DNA of 64,000 nt from Dethiosulfovibrio russensis (GCF_021568855.1 NZ_JAKGUG010000011.1:1-64000); one strand, 5' to 3'; positions 33,291 to 42,581 are shown, counted from the first letter of the stretch. Program-made: numbers and translations. Notes: generated from the letters alone by a model not told the origin.

Positions 33291-33905
33291 CTACAAGCCC
33301 AATCCTTCAATCCAGGGCTGGATCTCTTCTTCTTTCACTCCGGAGGAGAAACGTCTTCCCTCCAGCCAGTTTCCGTTTCCGGCGGCTTTTCTCAAGAGCT
33401 CGCCGCTCTCTCCCAGACCGGAGGCGGCGGAAGTGCAGAACGGGATTACCGTTTTTCCGGTAAAGTCGTTCGCTCCTATAAAGCCGTCAATCGGCCATGC
33501 TGCGATCCCCCACCAGATGGGATAGCCGATGAACACGGTATCGTAGGAATCCCAATCATCGACAGATACGGATAGAAGCTCTACATCCCTTTCATGCTCG
33601 TTATCATGTTCTCTGGACACCCTACTACCCTTGTCTCTATAGTTCAGATCGTCTTTAGTGTAAGGATCGGCCGGTTTCAACGCAAAGAGATCCGCACCCG
33701 TTGACGTCGCGATAAATCCCGCAACTCTTTTCGTGTTTCCGGTCGCAGAATAGTAGACTACCAACGTCTTTCCGGCCTCCGAGGAGGCGGAGTCTACGGT
33801 GGCAGGGTTTTCCGACGTTGAAGGGCTGGACGACGAGGCGCTGCCGCAAGTCGCAAGGCTAAACACCATCAAAAGCTCTACCAAAACAAACGCCATTTTA
33901 TTCAT
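33291..33905 (-). CDS. Flavodoxin-like lipoprotein
   Basis: A 204-residue protein with a lipobox-type signal (LLMVFSLATC, Cys about 21), so it is probably lipid-anchored outside the cytoplasm. A Ser-rich linker follows, then a flavodoxin domain with YYSATGNTKRVAGFI (about 55-69), YDTVFIGYPIWWGIAAWPID (about 120) and CTSAASGLGESGE (about 158). A lipoprotein flavodoxin is of a known but less common kind, suggesting electron transfer at the membrane. It is paralogous to the next gene and 28 bases upstream of the aldo/keto reductase start. Confidence 0.85.
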   Translation of the reverse strand: MNKMAFVLVELLMVFSLATCGSASSSSPSTSENPATVDSASSEAGKTLVVYYSATGNTKRVAGFIATSTGADLFALKPADPYTKDDLNYRDKGSRVSREHDNEHERDVELLSVSVDDWDSYDTVFIGYPIWWGIAAWPIDGFIGANDFTGKTVIPFCTSAASGLGESGELLRKAAGNGNWLEGRRFSSGVKEEEIQPWIEGLGL

Positions 33906-33923
33906 CGCAATCCCCCCCTTTGT

Positions 33924-34412
33924 TTAGAAACTCGACTTGCCTACCCATCGATTGATCTCGCTCTCCGAGGCAGACTCACTAAATCTTCTTCCGGCACCCC
34001 AAGTGGCCGCACCGGGACAGGACAAACGAAGAATCTCCTGCGTATCTCCCATCCCGCTCATCCCGGAGGTCGCGAAAAGCGAGATCTTCTTACCGGAAAA
34101 ATCGTAGCTCTCCAAAAAGGTCTGTATTATCCTCGGAGCTACGTACCACCAAATGGGGAAACCGATAAAAATCGTTTCATACCTCTCCATACCATCAACC
34201 ATGTGGGCGATCTCCGGCCTGGAGGAACGATCGTTCATCTCCAGGGAACTGCGACTCATACCGTCGTGCCAGTTCAGATCGTCCTTAGTGTAAGGTTCAG
34301 CCGGGACGATCTCGAAAAGGTCCCCTTCTACCACCTTCGCCACCTTCTCCGCGATCTTCGCAGTAACGCCGGTAGCCGAGAAGAAAGCCACCAAAGCTTT
34401 CTTTTCGTTCAT
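33924..34412 (-). CDS. Flavodoxin
   Basis: A 162-residue cytoplasmic flavodoxin: FFSATGVTAKIAEKVA (about 9-24), YETIFIGFPIWWYVAPRIIQTFLE (about 78-101) and FATSGMSGMGDTQEILR. The start is ATG at 34412 with GGAGGTTG upstream; a longer frame to 34502 overlaps the next gene and lacks a site. The PIWWyxaP motif is shared with the neighbouring lipoprotein, so the two are duplicates with different locations. Confidence 0.88.
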   Translation of the reverse strand: MNEKKALVAFFSATGVTAKIAEKVAKVVEGDLFEIVPAEPYTKDDLNWHDGMSRSSLEMNDRSSRPEIAHMVDGMERYETIFIGFPIWWYVAPRIIQTFLESYDFSGKKISLFATSGMSGMGDTQEILRLSCPGAATWGAGRRFSESASESEINRWVGKSSF

Positions 34413-34447
34413 GATTTCAACCTCCATTCCCAAAAACGTTTTATCCA

Positions 34448-34768
34448 TCACTCGGAGTAGACTTCCTTGGCCATGCGGAACGCCGCCCACGCCTTGGGCC
34501 AACCGGCGTAGAAGGCCAGCTGGGTAAGAACCTCAACCATCTCCTCTTTCGTCACACCGTTGTCCTTCGCCTTCTGGATGTGAAACTTGAGGGAACTGTC
34601 CAAAATTCCGCTGGACAGAAGAGCCGACACGGTGACGATGCTCCTCTCCCTGGGGGCCAGCTTGTCCTCCCTGGACCACACCTCTCCGAAAAGCACGTCG
34701 TCGTTGAATCCCGCAAACTGAGGGGCGAAATCCCCCAGCATTTCTTTTCCCGCGGTAACCTTGCCCAT
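34448..34768 (-). CDS. Carboxymuconolactone decarboxylase / AhpD-like protein
   Basis: A 106-residue all-helical protein with LAPRERSIVTVSALLSSG (about 38-55) and HIQKAKDNGVTKEEMVEVLTQLAFYAGWPKAWAAF (about 63-97). It lacks the CxxC of AhpD, so a peroxidase role is unlikely. Such genes often accompany cupins and aldo/keto reductases, as here. Precise function unknown. Confidence 0.85.
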   Translation of the reverse strand: MGKVTAGKEMLGDFAPQFAGFNDDVLFGEVWSREDKLAPRERSIVTVSALLSSGILDSSLKFHIQKAKDNGVTKEEMVEVLTQLAFYAGWPKAWAAFRMAKEVYSE

Positions 34769-34784
34769 ATTGCCGTACCTCCCT

Positions 34785-35192
34785 TTAGGCCAGTTTTTCG
34801 TACTGCTCGTCGTCCACGATCTCCAGCCATTCGTTGGAACAGTCCTCCCCCGGCACCTCGACCGCTACATGGGCGAACCAGCTGTCCTTGGCTGCTCCGT
34901 GCCAGTGCTTGACGCCTGCCGGTATGTTCACCACATCACCGGGTGCCAGCTTCCTGACGGGCTTTCCCCACTCCTGATACCAGCCGTAACCGGAGGTACA
35001 AAGCAGAATTTGTCCTCCTCCGGACTTAGAGTGATGAACGTGCCAGTTGTTGCGGCAACCGGGCTCGAAGGTTACGTTCCCTATGACCACGCCCTCCAGT
35101 GAAAGCATGTTCAGATAACTCTTTCCGAGAAAATACTTGGCGTAAGCGGCGTTCTCCCCGCCTCTGGGAAACAGATCCTCTATCTCGTTCAT
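34785..35192 (-). CDS. Cupin-domain protein
   Basis: A 135-residue single-domain cupin. Metal ligands are visible in NNWHVHHSKSGGGQILLCTSGYGWYQEWG and PAGVKHWHGAAKDSWFAHVAVE (His, His, His). It resembles the cupins paired with carboxymuconolactone decarboxylase-like proteins in quinone or aldehyde stress clusters. I chose ATG at 35192 with GGAGGG upstream; the longer frame adds MEVDAEKEGL. First gene of the cluster that runs to 32403. Confidence 0.82.
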   Translation of the reverse strand: MNEIEDLFPRGGENAAYAKYFLGKSYLNMLSLEGVVIGNVTFEPGCRNNWHVHHSKSGGGQILLCTSGYGWYQEWGKPVRKLAPGDVVNIPAGVKHWHGAAKDSWFAHVAVEVPGEDCSNEWLEIVDDEQYEKLA

Positions 35193-35310
35193 GTTCAGGC
35201 CCTCCTTCTCTGCGTCTACCTCCATTTACTATTAAAAGCCTCTACTGTCTCACGATATGCCATGCCCAAAACGTCGATCCGTCGTGATATCCGTCTCATC
35301 TCTAAAAAGG

Positions 35311-35330
35311 ATTTATACACCCGGTGTAAA
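35311..35330. promoter_or_regulatory. Palindromic operator-like site between the redox cluster and its AraC regulator
   Basis: ATTTATACACCCGGTGTAAA contains ACACC-C-GGTGT with flanking TTTA/TAAA. It lies in the divergent region between the cupin gene and the AraC gene at 35461. It may be the site bound by that regulator. Confidence 0.45.
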
Positions 35331-35460
35331 GATAGGCGATATACAGATACTGTCCGTTCCTTGCCTGATCCTGCGATAAGGCGGAGAAAAGCTTGATTTC
35401 TCGGTCGGAGCGTTCTATCTTGACGGAAAGAACTCGGGAAAACGGGAGGACAAAATAAGG

Positions 35461-36378
35461 ATGAGCGATACGGCGAGATCTTGCGATGATCGGATAGATA
35501 CTATACAGAGGGCTTTAGCCATGGAGATCGACAGGCGAACCAGGACACGGCCTCGACTGGAAACGGAGATCGCCGGACTGGTTCTCATAAGGGGGAACTC
35601 CCCTACCGAACCGTTGAGCTATACGATGGACTCCAGCATATGCCTGATAGCCCAGGGAAGAAAGCGGATCTTTCTGGGAGAGGAAAGCTATATATACGAC
35701 GACAGACATTTTTTGATAACCTCTGTGGATCTTCCTGTCGTAGCCCAGATTCTGGAGGCCAGCGAGGAAAAGCCATACCTGGGACTCACCCTGGAGCTGG
35801 ATAAAAAAACTATCGCTCAACTGATAATGGAGGTCGACTCGAAACACGCCAACTCGAGGAGACAGGACAGGGGAATGGAGATCAGCGAGGCGACTCCGAA
35901 CATGCTGGAGGCTTTTCTTCGATTGGTGAACTTGCTTAAATCACCGGAGGATCTACCGGTGCTGGGCCCGATGGTCAAACGGGAGATATTCTACCGGCTT
36001 CTTACCGGCGAACAGGGCCCCAAATTAAGACGGATAGTCACGGCGGGAAGCCACAGCCACAGCATAGCCAACACGATAGAGTGGCTCAGGAGAAACTTCG
36101 CGGATCAGATCAAGATGGACGAACTGGCCTCTCGATCGGGCATGAGCCAATCCACCTTTCATCACCATTTTCGCTCGGTCACAGCCATGAGCCCGTTGCA
36201 GTTTCAAAAAAGGCTCAGGCTGAACGAGGCGAGACGGTTGATGCTTACCGAACGTCTGGACGCAGCGACGGCGGCGTTTCAGGTGGGATACGAAAGCCCC
36301 TCACAGTTCAGCCGGGAGTACAAACGGCTTTTCGGAGCCCCTCCGGCACAGGACGTAAAAAACATGATCAGGATTTAG
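35461..36378 (+). CDS. AraC-family regulator with AraC_N domain (YqhC-like)
   Basis: A 305-residue activator. The N-terminal domain (about 30-190) includes IAGLVLIRGNSPTEPLSYTMDSSICLIAQGRKRIFLGEESYIYD, typical of the AraC_N family. Two helix-turn-helix motifs follow (MDELASRSGMSQSTFHHHFRS and AAFQVGYESPSQFSREYKRLFG). It diverges from the redox cluster 34785-32403. By analogy with E. coli YqhC, which senses aldehydes and controls an aldo/keto reductase, it likely governs that cluster. Confidence 0.88.
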   Translation: MSDTARSCDDRIDTIQRALAMEIDRRTRTRPRLETEIAGLVLIRGNSPTEPLSYTMDSSICLIAQGRKRIFLGEESYIYDDRHFLITSVDLPVVAQILEASEEKPYLGLTLELDKKTIAQLIMEVDSKHANSRRQDRGMEISEATPNMLEAFLRLVNLLKSPEDLPVLGPMVKREIFYRLLTGEQGPKLRRIVTAGSHSHSIANTIEWLRRNFADQIKMDELASRSGMSQSTFHHHFRSVTAMSPLQFQKRLRLNEARRLMLTERLDAATAAFQVGYESPSQFSREYKRLFGAPPAQDVKNMIRI

Positions 36379-36416
36379 ACGACAGAGAACTCGAAGTAAG
36401 CGGAAAAAGAGGAACG

Positions 36417-37391
36417 TCAGGGGAAGAGATCGGAGCTTAAATACTTCAATCCGCTATCGTTCAGGGTCAAGGCTATCGTCCCGCCTCTCTCCTTTCCCCT
36501 CAACAACTGTATCGCAGCCCATACGTTAGCCCCGGACGAGATGCCGACGAAACACCCTTCCAGCCTAGCCAAATCCCGAGTCGTCCGACAGGCGTCCTCG
36601 TCGGTCACCTGAACGCATCCGTCGATATGCTTTCGCTTTATCTTCGGCAGATCCATGGCGTAGCCGCAGCCCTGTATCCTATGGCGCCCACCGTTGGACA
36701 AAGGGCACCCGGCATACACTGCGGCCGCCGCAGGCTCGGCCACGTAGCAGCGTATATCCGACCGGTAACTCTTTAGCTTTTCGGCGCACCCCTCGAATGT
36801 CCCGCCGCTGCCTACTAAATCCACGAAACAGTCGATCCGGCCATCGCTCTGCTCCCACATCTCCACGGCGGTATTCTCCAGATGAGCTCGATAGGAGCTG
36901 TCCAGACGAAATTGATCAGCACGAAACGCCTCACGTTCCATTACCAGAGCCCCGGTTCTACGTTCCACCAGCTCCAGGTCCCTCCCAGACACCTGTCCCT
37001 CAACGGCACCTTCGCTCTGTGGAACCAGGACGACCTCCGCGCCTAGAGCCCGCATCATCCTTGCCCGCTCGGGAGAATTGCCCTCGGACATCACCGCCAC
37101 GAAGGGATGTCCCTTAGCACCGCAGACCAGGGCGAGACCGGTACCGGTGTTCCCGCTGGTCAACTCGACGACGGTTTGACCGGGTTTCAATTCTCCCGAC
37201 CTCTCGGCCTCCTCGATCATCTGCAACGCGGGGCGGTCTTTCTTGCTGTAACCCGGATTCAGATACTCCAGCTTGGCATAGATGTCTCCCTCCACATCGT
37301 AATGCTTTACGATCCTTTTCAGACGCAACAACGGGGTTTCTCCGATAGCCTCGTAGATGTTCTCTATGAGCTTCTTCACTTCGCTTGTCAT
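36417..37391 (-). CDS. Cysteine-synthase-family PLP enzyme
   Basis: A 324-residue fold-type II PLP enzyme: LEYLNPGYSKKDRPALQMIEEAE (PLP Lys about 48), ELTSGNTGTGLALV (about 80), VGSGGTFEGCAEKLK (phosphate loop) and VGISSGANVWAA (about 285). These match O-acetylserine sulfhydrylase, but the usual SVKDR is YSKKDR here, so it could be a related lyase or synthase. ATG at 37391 chosen over upstream in-frame starts. Divergent from an XRE-cupin regulator at 37481, which may control it. Confidence 0.85.
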   Translation of the reverse strand: MTSEVKKLIENIYEAIGETPLLRLKRIVKHYDVEGDIYAKLEYLNPGYSKKDRPALQMIEEAERSGELKPGQTVVELTSGNTGTGLALVCGAKGHPFVAVMSEGNSPERARMMRALGAEVVLVPQSEGAVEGQVSGRDLELVERRTGALVMEREAFRADQFRLDSSYRAHLENTAVEMWEQSDGRIDCFVDLVGSGGTFEGCAEKLKSYRSDIRCYVAEPAAAAVYAGCPLSNGGRHRIQGCGYAMDLPKIKRKHIDGCVQVTDEDACRTTRDLARLEGCFVGISSGANVWAAIQLLRGKERGGTIALTLNDSGLKYLSSDLFP

Positions 37392-37480
37392 CTCCTTGTC
37401 CTCGAGGTAAAATATCCCGGAATATCGTAATATATACCTTACGTCCGTTAGATATACTTTGTCAAGAAGGGGGCGGAAAG

Positions 37481-38032
37481 ATGGAGGCAATTTCTTTAAT
37501 CGCCAAGAACCTCAAAAGACTTAGGGAAGAACGCAATCTAAGCCTTGGAGAGCTTTCGAAGAAATCCGGAATCAGCAAGGTGATGCTTTCTCAGATAGAG
37601 AAAAAGGAGGGCAATCCAACCATAAACACGATCTGGAAAATAGCCAACGGTCTGCACGTGTCCTACACGGCCCTTCTGGAACGACGGGAACCGGAGATTC
37701 AAGCGATATCGAAGAGGGACATAACACCCCAGGAGGACGACGGAGGACACTACAGAATCTACTGCTACTATCCCAGCTCTCCTACACGCAATTTCGAGCT
37801 GTTTCACCTGGAGCTGGACGCCGGACAAAAACATGATTCGGTCGGACATCCCGGTAAATCTCAGGAATACGTGATGGCTAACGAGGGACACCTGACGATC
37901 TGCATAGAAGATCGAAACTACGAACTTTATCCCGAGGATTCTCTGTCCTTCGACGCCTCCCTGCCCCATAGATACGAAAACAACGGCGAGAAAACGGTCG
38001 AAGCGACCGTCGTCAACCTCTACCCCGGTTGA
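37481..38032 (+). CDS. XRE-family regulator with C-terminal cupin
   Basis: A 183-residue regulator. Residues about 8-65 form an XRE helix-turn-helix (NLKRLREERNLSLGELSKKSGISKVMLSQIEK) and residues about 105-180 a cupin (SQEYVMANEGHLTI, LSFDASLPHRYENNG) for sensing a small ligand. Family members control amino-acid or sulfur metabolism. It has AAGGGGGCGGAAAG before the ATG at 37481 and faces the cysteine-synthase-like gene across a 90-base divergent region with A/T-rich TATATA stretches. Confidence 0.88.
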   Translation: MEAISLIAKNLKRLREERNLSLGELSKKSGISKVMLSQIEKKEGNPTINTIWKIANGLHVSYTALLERREPEIQAISKRDITPQEDDGGHYRIYCYYPSSPTRNFELFHLELDAGQKHDSVGHPGKSQEYVMANEGHLTICIEDRNYELYPEDSLSFDASLPHRYENNGEKTVEATVVNLYPG

Positions 38033-38045
38033 AAACCACGCCTAG

Positions 38046-38093
38046 GCCATAAAAAACGGGGATCCCGACATAAGATCGAGATCCCCGCATATT
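38046..38093. terminator. Terminator hairpin between convergent genes
   Basis: CGGGGATC and GATCCCCG pair, with additional inner complementarity, at 38057-38091; the side reading toward the minus strand ends in a run of T. Shared by the XRE-cupin gene and the amide hydrolase ending at 38096. Confidence 0.65.
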
Positions 38094-38095
38094 TC

Positions 38096-39142
38096 TCATG
38101 GCTGCGCTTCTAAAAACTCGAAGGGCGTCGAAGTTTCAAAATTACCGGAGGCCTCGCCTCCCAGTGCGACGTCCTTCAGGGGCAGATGAAGGACCGGAGC
38201 CCCCTCCGCCAAGTCCAACTTATCCAGGTCAACCCAGAACAGGCTCGGGCTGAGCACCCCGTCGAAGTAGTACCTTCTGTTTTTATGATCCGCCAGAGTA
38301 CGCCACAAAGTCGAGGAGATGTTGGGCTTGTCGGGGGTGGATATTCCCAAAGGTACCGACGCGTTTCTGATAACCCCGAGCACCCCCGCCAAAGCGGTCC
38401 TTATGTCCGACGTTTTGGGTATGGCATCGATGTAGAAGGCGGCCCTGACGAATCGATCGGAAGCGCGGTTGGTCCCGGGGAGCATGGTCAATCCGCCTAT
38501 CTCCTGCCAGTAGGCGCAGAGTGCCAACTGTTTGTCAAATGAAGGCGAGTTGGTCATAACTTGATATTCTCCGCCGTGGTGGATCACGAGCTTCCCCTCC
38601 AGGTACTCGAAGATGGCCGAGTCGCCGGAAGGATCCGATATGGCAAGATGGCCGTTTCCGGCGTGTCCATCCGGGGTCATGGTGGATACCACGTAAAATG
38701 GCTCGGAGCTCAGAGCCTCCACCGCCTCTTTCACCGTGGCGAACCTATCCAGAACGTACTGAGCCCAGGCCGCTATCGAGATGGGGGCTCTGGGATCGCC
38801 TTTTTTCGGCTTGGGATATTGCGACTCCACCAGATAGAGCAAATTAACCACCAAGCCTTTTTCGTTTATTCCATCAACAGTAGCGGCGTCGAAAGCGGAG
38901 GCCACCACGCTGCCGTAGAGGGAGCTCCACTCGACCGAGTCCGGCCCGGCAGCGCCGTCTCTCTCCATACCGCGAGGGAAAATCCAAAGGTTGCTCCCTA
39001 TATCGCTCCCCCAATCCATGGTACGGCCGGTTATGATCGTATCCTCCGGACCGACGTAGGTCACCCTGGTACAGCCGAAAGCCGGCACGGTCAACAGCAA
39101 AAGGACGGCGAAAAACGAAAGTCCCAACGATTCTATACGCAA
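38096..39142 (-). CDS. Secreted linear-amide C-N hydrolase (choloylglycine-hydrolase family)
   Basis: A 348-residue Ntn hydrolase. A signal peptide (about 1-23, ending PAFG) exposes Cys 24 as nucleophile (CTRVTYVG). TGRTMDWGSD (about 38-47) has the Arg and Asp, and MTNSPSFDKQL (about 190) the Asn. It is a distant relative of the gene at 21761 but lacks the CTERM tail, so it is likely free or periplasmic. Substrate (bile-salt-like, acyl-amide or signalling lactone) unknown. Confidence 0.85.
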   Translation of the reverse strand: MRIESLGLSFFAVLLLLTVPAFGCTRVTYVGPEDTIITGRTMDWGSDIGSNLWIFPRGMERDGAAGPDSVEWSSLYGSVVASAFDAATVDGINEKGLVVNLLYLVESQYPKPKKGDPRAPISIAAWAQYVLDRFATVKEAVEALSSEPFYVVSTMTPDGHAGNGHLAISDPSGDSAIFEYLEGKLVIHHGGEYQVMTNSPSFDKQLALCAYWQEIGGLTMLPGTNRASDRFVRAAFYIDAIPKTSDIRTALAGVLGVIRNASVPLGISTPDKPNISSTLWRTLADHKNRRYYFDGVLSPSLFWVDLDKLDLAEGAPVLHLPLKDVALGGEASGNFETSTPFEFLEAQP

Positions 39143-39224
39143 ATAGACCTCCCCCTTCTTGTAATATTAAGTAAATTATACAGCATAAGTTTTTCCGGCG
39201 CAGAAGAGAGAGATCCAGAAAGAC

Positions 39225-40025
39225 CTATCTCGGCATAAAAAACTCGGGCTCCCGACGGGAGGAAAAGTTGTCCCACATCTTCTTTCCCAAAGAGGCCACA
39301 GGCTCCAGCTTCAGCACCCTGGCACCGGTAGGACAGGCCTTCACGCAGGCGCAGCAGAAGGTACAGGCCACACCGTCGGTTGCGTTGGGGTCCTTCGGAT
39401 CCACCGCCCCTACGGGGCAGACCGCGGCGCATTTTCCGCAATGGACGCACGTCTCCACGTCGGTTACGGGAGATCCATCCGGCATGGTAGAGGGAACCTT
39501 GTAGGGCCTATTCCCCGGCAGATCCGCCTCTGGCAGCTCGGATACGGAGTCGGCGGCGCCAAGCATCTTGGGCACCTTGGCCCCGAAAGACCGTATCACG
39601 GGCATATCGTAGTCGTCCGGCCTGCCTATGGCCGTAGGATACTTTTCGTCGGCGAAGGAATGCTCTCCGATGAAAGCCGCTCCGGCTATCACCTTGAACC
39701 CCTTCTCCTTCAGGATATCCCCGAGCTCCAACAGTGCGTCGTCGTAGTGTCTGTTGCCGTAAACCACCACGGCTACGGCGGGCCGTCCGTCTCCCCGGAG
39801 TTTCTCCAGCAAAGCCCGCCCCTCTCTGGCGATCCTGCCGGAATATACCGGCATCCCCACCAGCAGGACGTCTCCCTCGGGAAGAATGGCCGTCTCTCTC
39901 GCCTCCGGCAATGTAGCGTCCAAAAAGGAAAGCTTCGACCCCATTCCCTCCACGATCCCCTTCAGAACCCTCGTGGTCGTCCCGGTGGGAGAATAGCTTA
40001 CGACAGACGCTGTATCGAATTTCAA
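39225..40025 (-). CDS. EFR1-family flavodoxin-ferredoxin protein
   Basis: A 266-residue electron-transfer protein. The flavodoxin part (about 1-165) starts VVSYSPTGTTTRVLKGI, and the C-terminus has two 4Fe-4S sites, CVHCGKCAAVCPVGA (about 192) and CTFCCACVKACPTGA (about 221). It would couple FMN to iron-sulfur chemistry in an anaerobe. It stands alone; the antiporter gene diverges from it. Confidence 0.9.
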   Translation of the reverse strand: MKFDTASVVSYSPTGTTTRVLKGIVEGMGSKLSFLDATLPEARETAILPEGDVLLVGMPVYSGRIAREGRALLEKLRGDGRPAVAVVVYGNRHYDDALLELGDILKEKGFKVIAGAAFIGEHSFADEKYPTAIGRPDDYDMPVIRSFGAKVPKMLGAADSVSELPEADLPGNRPYKVPSTMPDGSPVTDVETCVHCGKCAAVCPVGAVDPKDPNATDGVACTFCCACVKACPTGARVLKLEPVASLGKKMWDNFSSRREPEFFMPR

Positions 40026-40150
40026 GACAAAGACCCCTCTCTTGTTGATAAAGATTCTCTAATATCCTACACCCTGAAGGTCCTATCGTCACCATCGTCC
40101 TTCCATGATGTAGAATGGTCGGCAAAACCACTAAAACGGAGGACGGCTAT

Positions 40151-41392
40151 ATGAACTTTCCCTTTATGCAGGATCCCTTGCTCGGCATGGGACTGGTGAT
40201 CTTCTTCGGCTATTTTCTGGGACACCTGGCGGTGAAGGCAGGGCTCCCCAAGATAACTGGCTATCTCGCCGCGGGATTGATACTGAACCCCACCGTCTTC
40301 GGCCTGGTTCCCCAAAGTGCCATAGCGGGAACTAATACGATGGTGAACGTGCTACTGTGCGTCATAACCTTCGAGATCGGGGGATCTCTGGCTATAGATA
40401 AAATACGCTCCCTCGGCAAAAGCATCGTGGCAATGACGATTCTGGAGGCCGAAGGGGCCTTTCTGGCTGTGATACTCGGGATGATTCCCTTCTGCGTGCT
40501 CTTCGGATCCTATTTCGGCATCTCCGGAACTCCGGCGGTGCTGGCCTTCTCCATTCTGATGGGCGGCCTGGTCTCCCCTACCGACCCGGCTGCGACGATA
40601 GCGGTAGCCCACCAGTACGGAGCGAAGGGACCTGTGACCTCGACCATATTGGGCGTATCCGCCTTCGACGACGGCTTCGGCATAATAAACTTCGGTCTGG
40701 CTCTTGCTTTGGCCAGGACGATAATGGGAGGCGGAGAACTTTCCCTCTTCTCGGTGGTGCTCTCTCCGGTCTGGACGATCGTCCTCTCCGCTGCCGTGGG
40801 ATGCGTCTTCGGAATAATGGTCGATCGAATGAGCTCCAAGGCCCTGGACGGCGAGGGAGGCGGAGAGCTCACCATAGTGCTCGTAGGAGGGCTTATGGCC
40901 TGCTTCGGCGTCGCGGAGGCGCTGAAAGCCGACGAGCTTCTGGCCACCATGGTCATGGGAATCTGGGTGGTTAACGCCAACGATCGCTCCGACGAGATCT
41001 TCGACTTCGTACAGTCCACCCTGGAGGAGCCGGTGTTCCTCATCTTCTTCTGCGTGAGCGGAATGACCCTCGACATGCCGTCGCTTCTGTCTTCCCTGGC
41101 CTTCATCCCGGCGGTCGTGCTCCTAAGGGTGCTGGGCAAGGCGGCGGGAATCTACGGAGGGGGCGACCTCACAGGGGTGGACGGTAGAACCTGTCGATAC
41201 GTGATAGGAGGGCTAATCCCCCTGGGCGGCATAGTGATAGGCCTGGCGTTGACCCTCAAGAGGATCCCCGAGATGGCCCCCTTCGCGGACACTCTGATAA
41301 ACGTCATCATAGGCTGCACGGTAATACACGAATTCATAGGCCCGATGACGGCCCGATGGGCCCTGAAAAGCTCCGGCGAGATCGACGAATAG
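40151..41392 (+). CDS. Cation:proton antiporter (CPA-type)
   Basis: A membrane protein of about 413 residues with 11-13 hydrophobic segments, including GMGLVIFFGYFLGHLAVKAGLPKITGYLAAGLIL and GGLVSPTDPAATIAVAH (TM with acidic and Pro residues) typical of Na+/H+ exchangers of the NhaP/KefB-like group. I chose ATG at 40151 with GGAGGA seven bases before it; a frame from 40115 has no site. It lacks TrkA-type C-terminal domains. It precedes pheA with a 45-base gap. Confidence 0.85.
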   Translation: MNFPFMQDPLLGMGLVIFFGYFLGHLAVKAGLPKITGYLAAGLILNPTVFGLVPQSAIAGTNTMVNVLLCVITFEIGGSLAIDKIRSLGKSIVAMTILEAEGAFLAVILGMIPFCVLFGSYFGISGTPAVLAFSILMGGLVSPTDPAATIAVAHQYGAKGPVTSTILGVSAFDDGFGIINFGLALALARTIMGGGELSLFSVVLSPVWTIVLSAAVGCVFGIMVDRMSSKALDGEGGGELTIVLVGGLMACFGVAEALKADELLATMVMGIWVVNANDRSDEIFDFVQSTLEEPVFLIFFCVSGMTLDMPSLLSSLAFIPAVVLLRVLGKAAGIYGGGDLTGVDGRTCRYVIGGLIPLGGIVIGLALTLKRIPEMAPFADTLINVIIGCTVIHEFIGPMTARWALKSSGEIDE

Positions 41393-41437
41393 CTCGCTGA
41401 GACACGGAAAAAACTCCGGAAAGAACAGGTGATAGAG

Positions 41438-42517
41438 TTGAAGGACAGGCTGTACGAACTCAGGACGACCATAGACGAACTGGACAAAGGCATAGCGGAG
41501 CTGCTGGCGAGACGGGTGGAGACTGCCCAAGAGATAGGCAGAGCCAAGGGAGACGGCCCTATCTACGACCCGGCCAGGGAGGAGCGGATCATACGCCGTT
41601 TCAGCGAGATGAACCCCGGCCTGGATCGAGAATCCCTGTCCACCATACATAAAGAGATAATATCCCTGTGTCGATCGGTCCAGGGTAGACCTACCGTGGC
41701 CTGCATGGGCCCCGAGGGATCCTACTCTCAGCAGGCCATGGAGAGAGCCCTGGGGTCCTCTATAGACCCCCTGTTCGTGTCCGGTCCCAGAGAGGTGTTC
41801 AGGGCGGTCGAGACCGGCAGGGCCTCTCTCGGGCTCGTGCCGGTGGAGAACACCGTGGAGGGAACGGTCTACGCGACCTTGGACGGATTCTCCGAGACCG
41901 GACCGGAAATGACAGTGATCCAGGAGGTTAGCCTTCCTATAAGACACGTCCTTGCCTCGGCCTCGCCTCTCTCGGAGATAAAACGGGTGGTCTCCCACCC
42001 CCAGGCCCTGGCCCAGTGCAGACTCTGGCTGGAGGAAAAACTACCGGGGGCGAAAAAGGAACCGGTTGCCACGACCAGCCACGGAGCGGCCATAGCGTCG
42101 TCCGAACCGGGAACGGCGGCGGTGTGCAGCGCCAAGGCGGCGGAGGTCAACCGAATAGAGATACTTTCCAGGGACATACAGGACAGATCTCACAACAGGA
42201 CCAGGTTCTGGGTGGTAGGACCCAAGGGTTCGACCAGATCCGAGGGGGAGAAAACCTCCATACTCTTCTCCGTACCCCACAGGTCGGGATCCCTCCTGGG
42301 AGCGCTGGACCCTCTTCGTACGGCAGGGGTTAACCTGACTGCCATACAGTCCCGCCCAATGCAGGGCAACCCCTTCGAGTACCTGTTCTTTCTGGACATG
42401 ATGGGCAGTTCCTCCGATCCGGAGATATCCGACGCCCTGGAAGCCATGAGGAGGTCCTGTTTATCCATGAGGGTGCTGGGCTCCTATCCCTCCGACATCG
42501 TGGTTCCAGGAAAGTAA
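41438..42517 (+). CDS. pheA: Bifunctional chorismate mutase / prephenate dehydratase
   Basis: A 359-residue P-protein for phenylalanine synthesis. Residues 1-85 are chorismate mutase (ELRTTIDELDKGIAELLARRVETAQEIGRAK), about 90-275 prephenate dehydratase (ACMGPEGSYSQQA, LVPVENTVEGTV, DRSHNRTRFWVVG with the TRF motif), and about 285-359 an ACT domain (SGSLLGALDPLRTAGVNLTAIQSRP) for Phe feedback. The start is most likely TTG at 41438 after AGGTGAT; GTG at 41429 is an alternative. It sits apart from the other aromatic genes. Confidence 0.93.
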   Translation: MKDRLYELRTTIDELDKGIAELLARRVETAQEIGRAKGDGPIYDPAREERIIRRFSEMNPGLDRESLSTIHKEIISLCRSVQGRPTVACMGPEGSYSQQAMERALGSSIDPLFVSGPREVFRAVETGRASLGLVPVENTVEGTVYATLDGFSETGPEMTVIQEVSLPIRHVLASASPLSEIKRVVSHPQALAQCRLWLEEKLPGAKKEPVATTSHGAAIASSEPGTAAVCSAKAAEVNRIEILSRDIQDRSHNRTRFWVVGPKGSTRSEGEKTSILFSVPHRSGSLLGALDPLRTAGVNLTAIQSRPMQGNPFEYLFFLDMMGSSSDPEISDALEAMRRSCLSMRVLGSYPSDIVVPGK

Positions 42518-42581
42518 TAGGTGTAAAATAAACTGAGAACATCTATTTTCAGAGAAAAAGATAACTCTCAGGAGGGATCCT

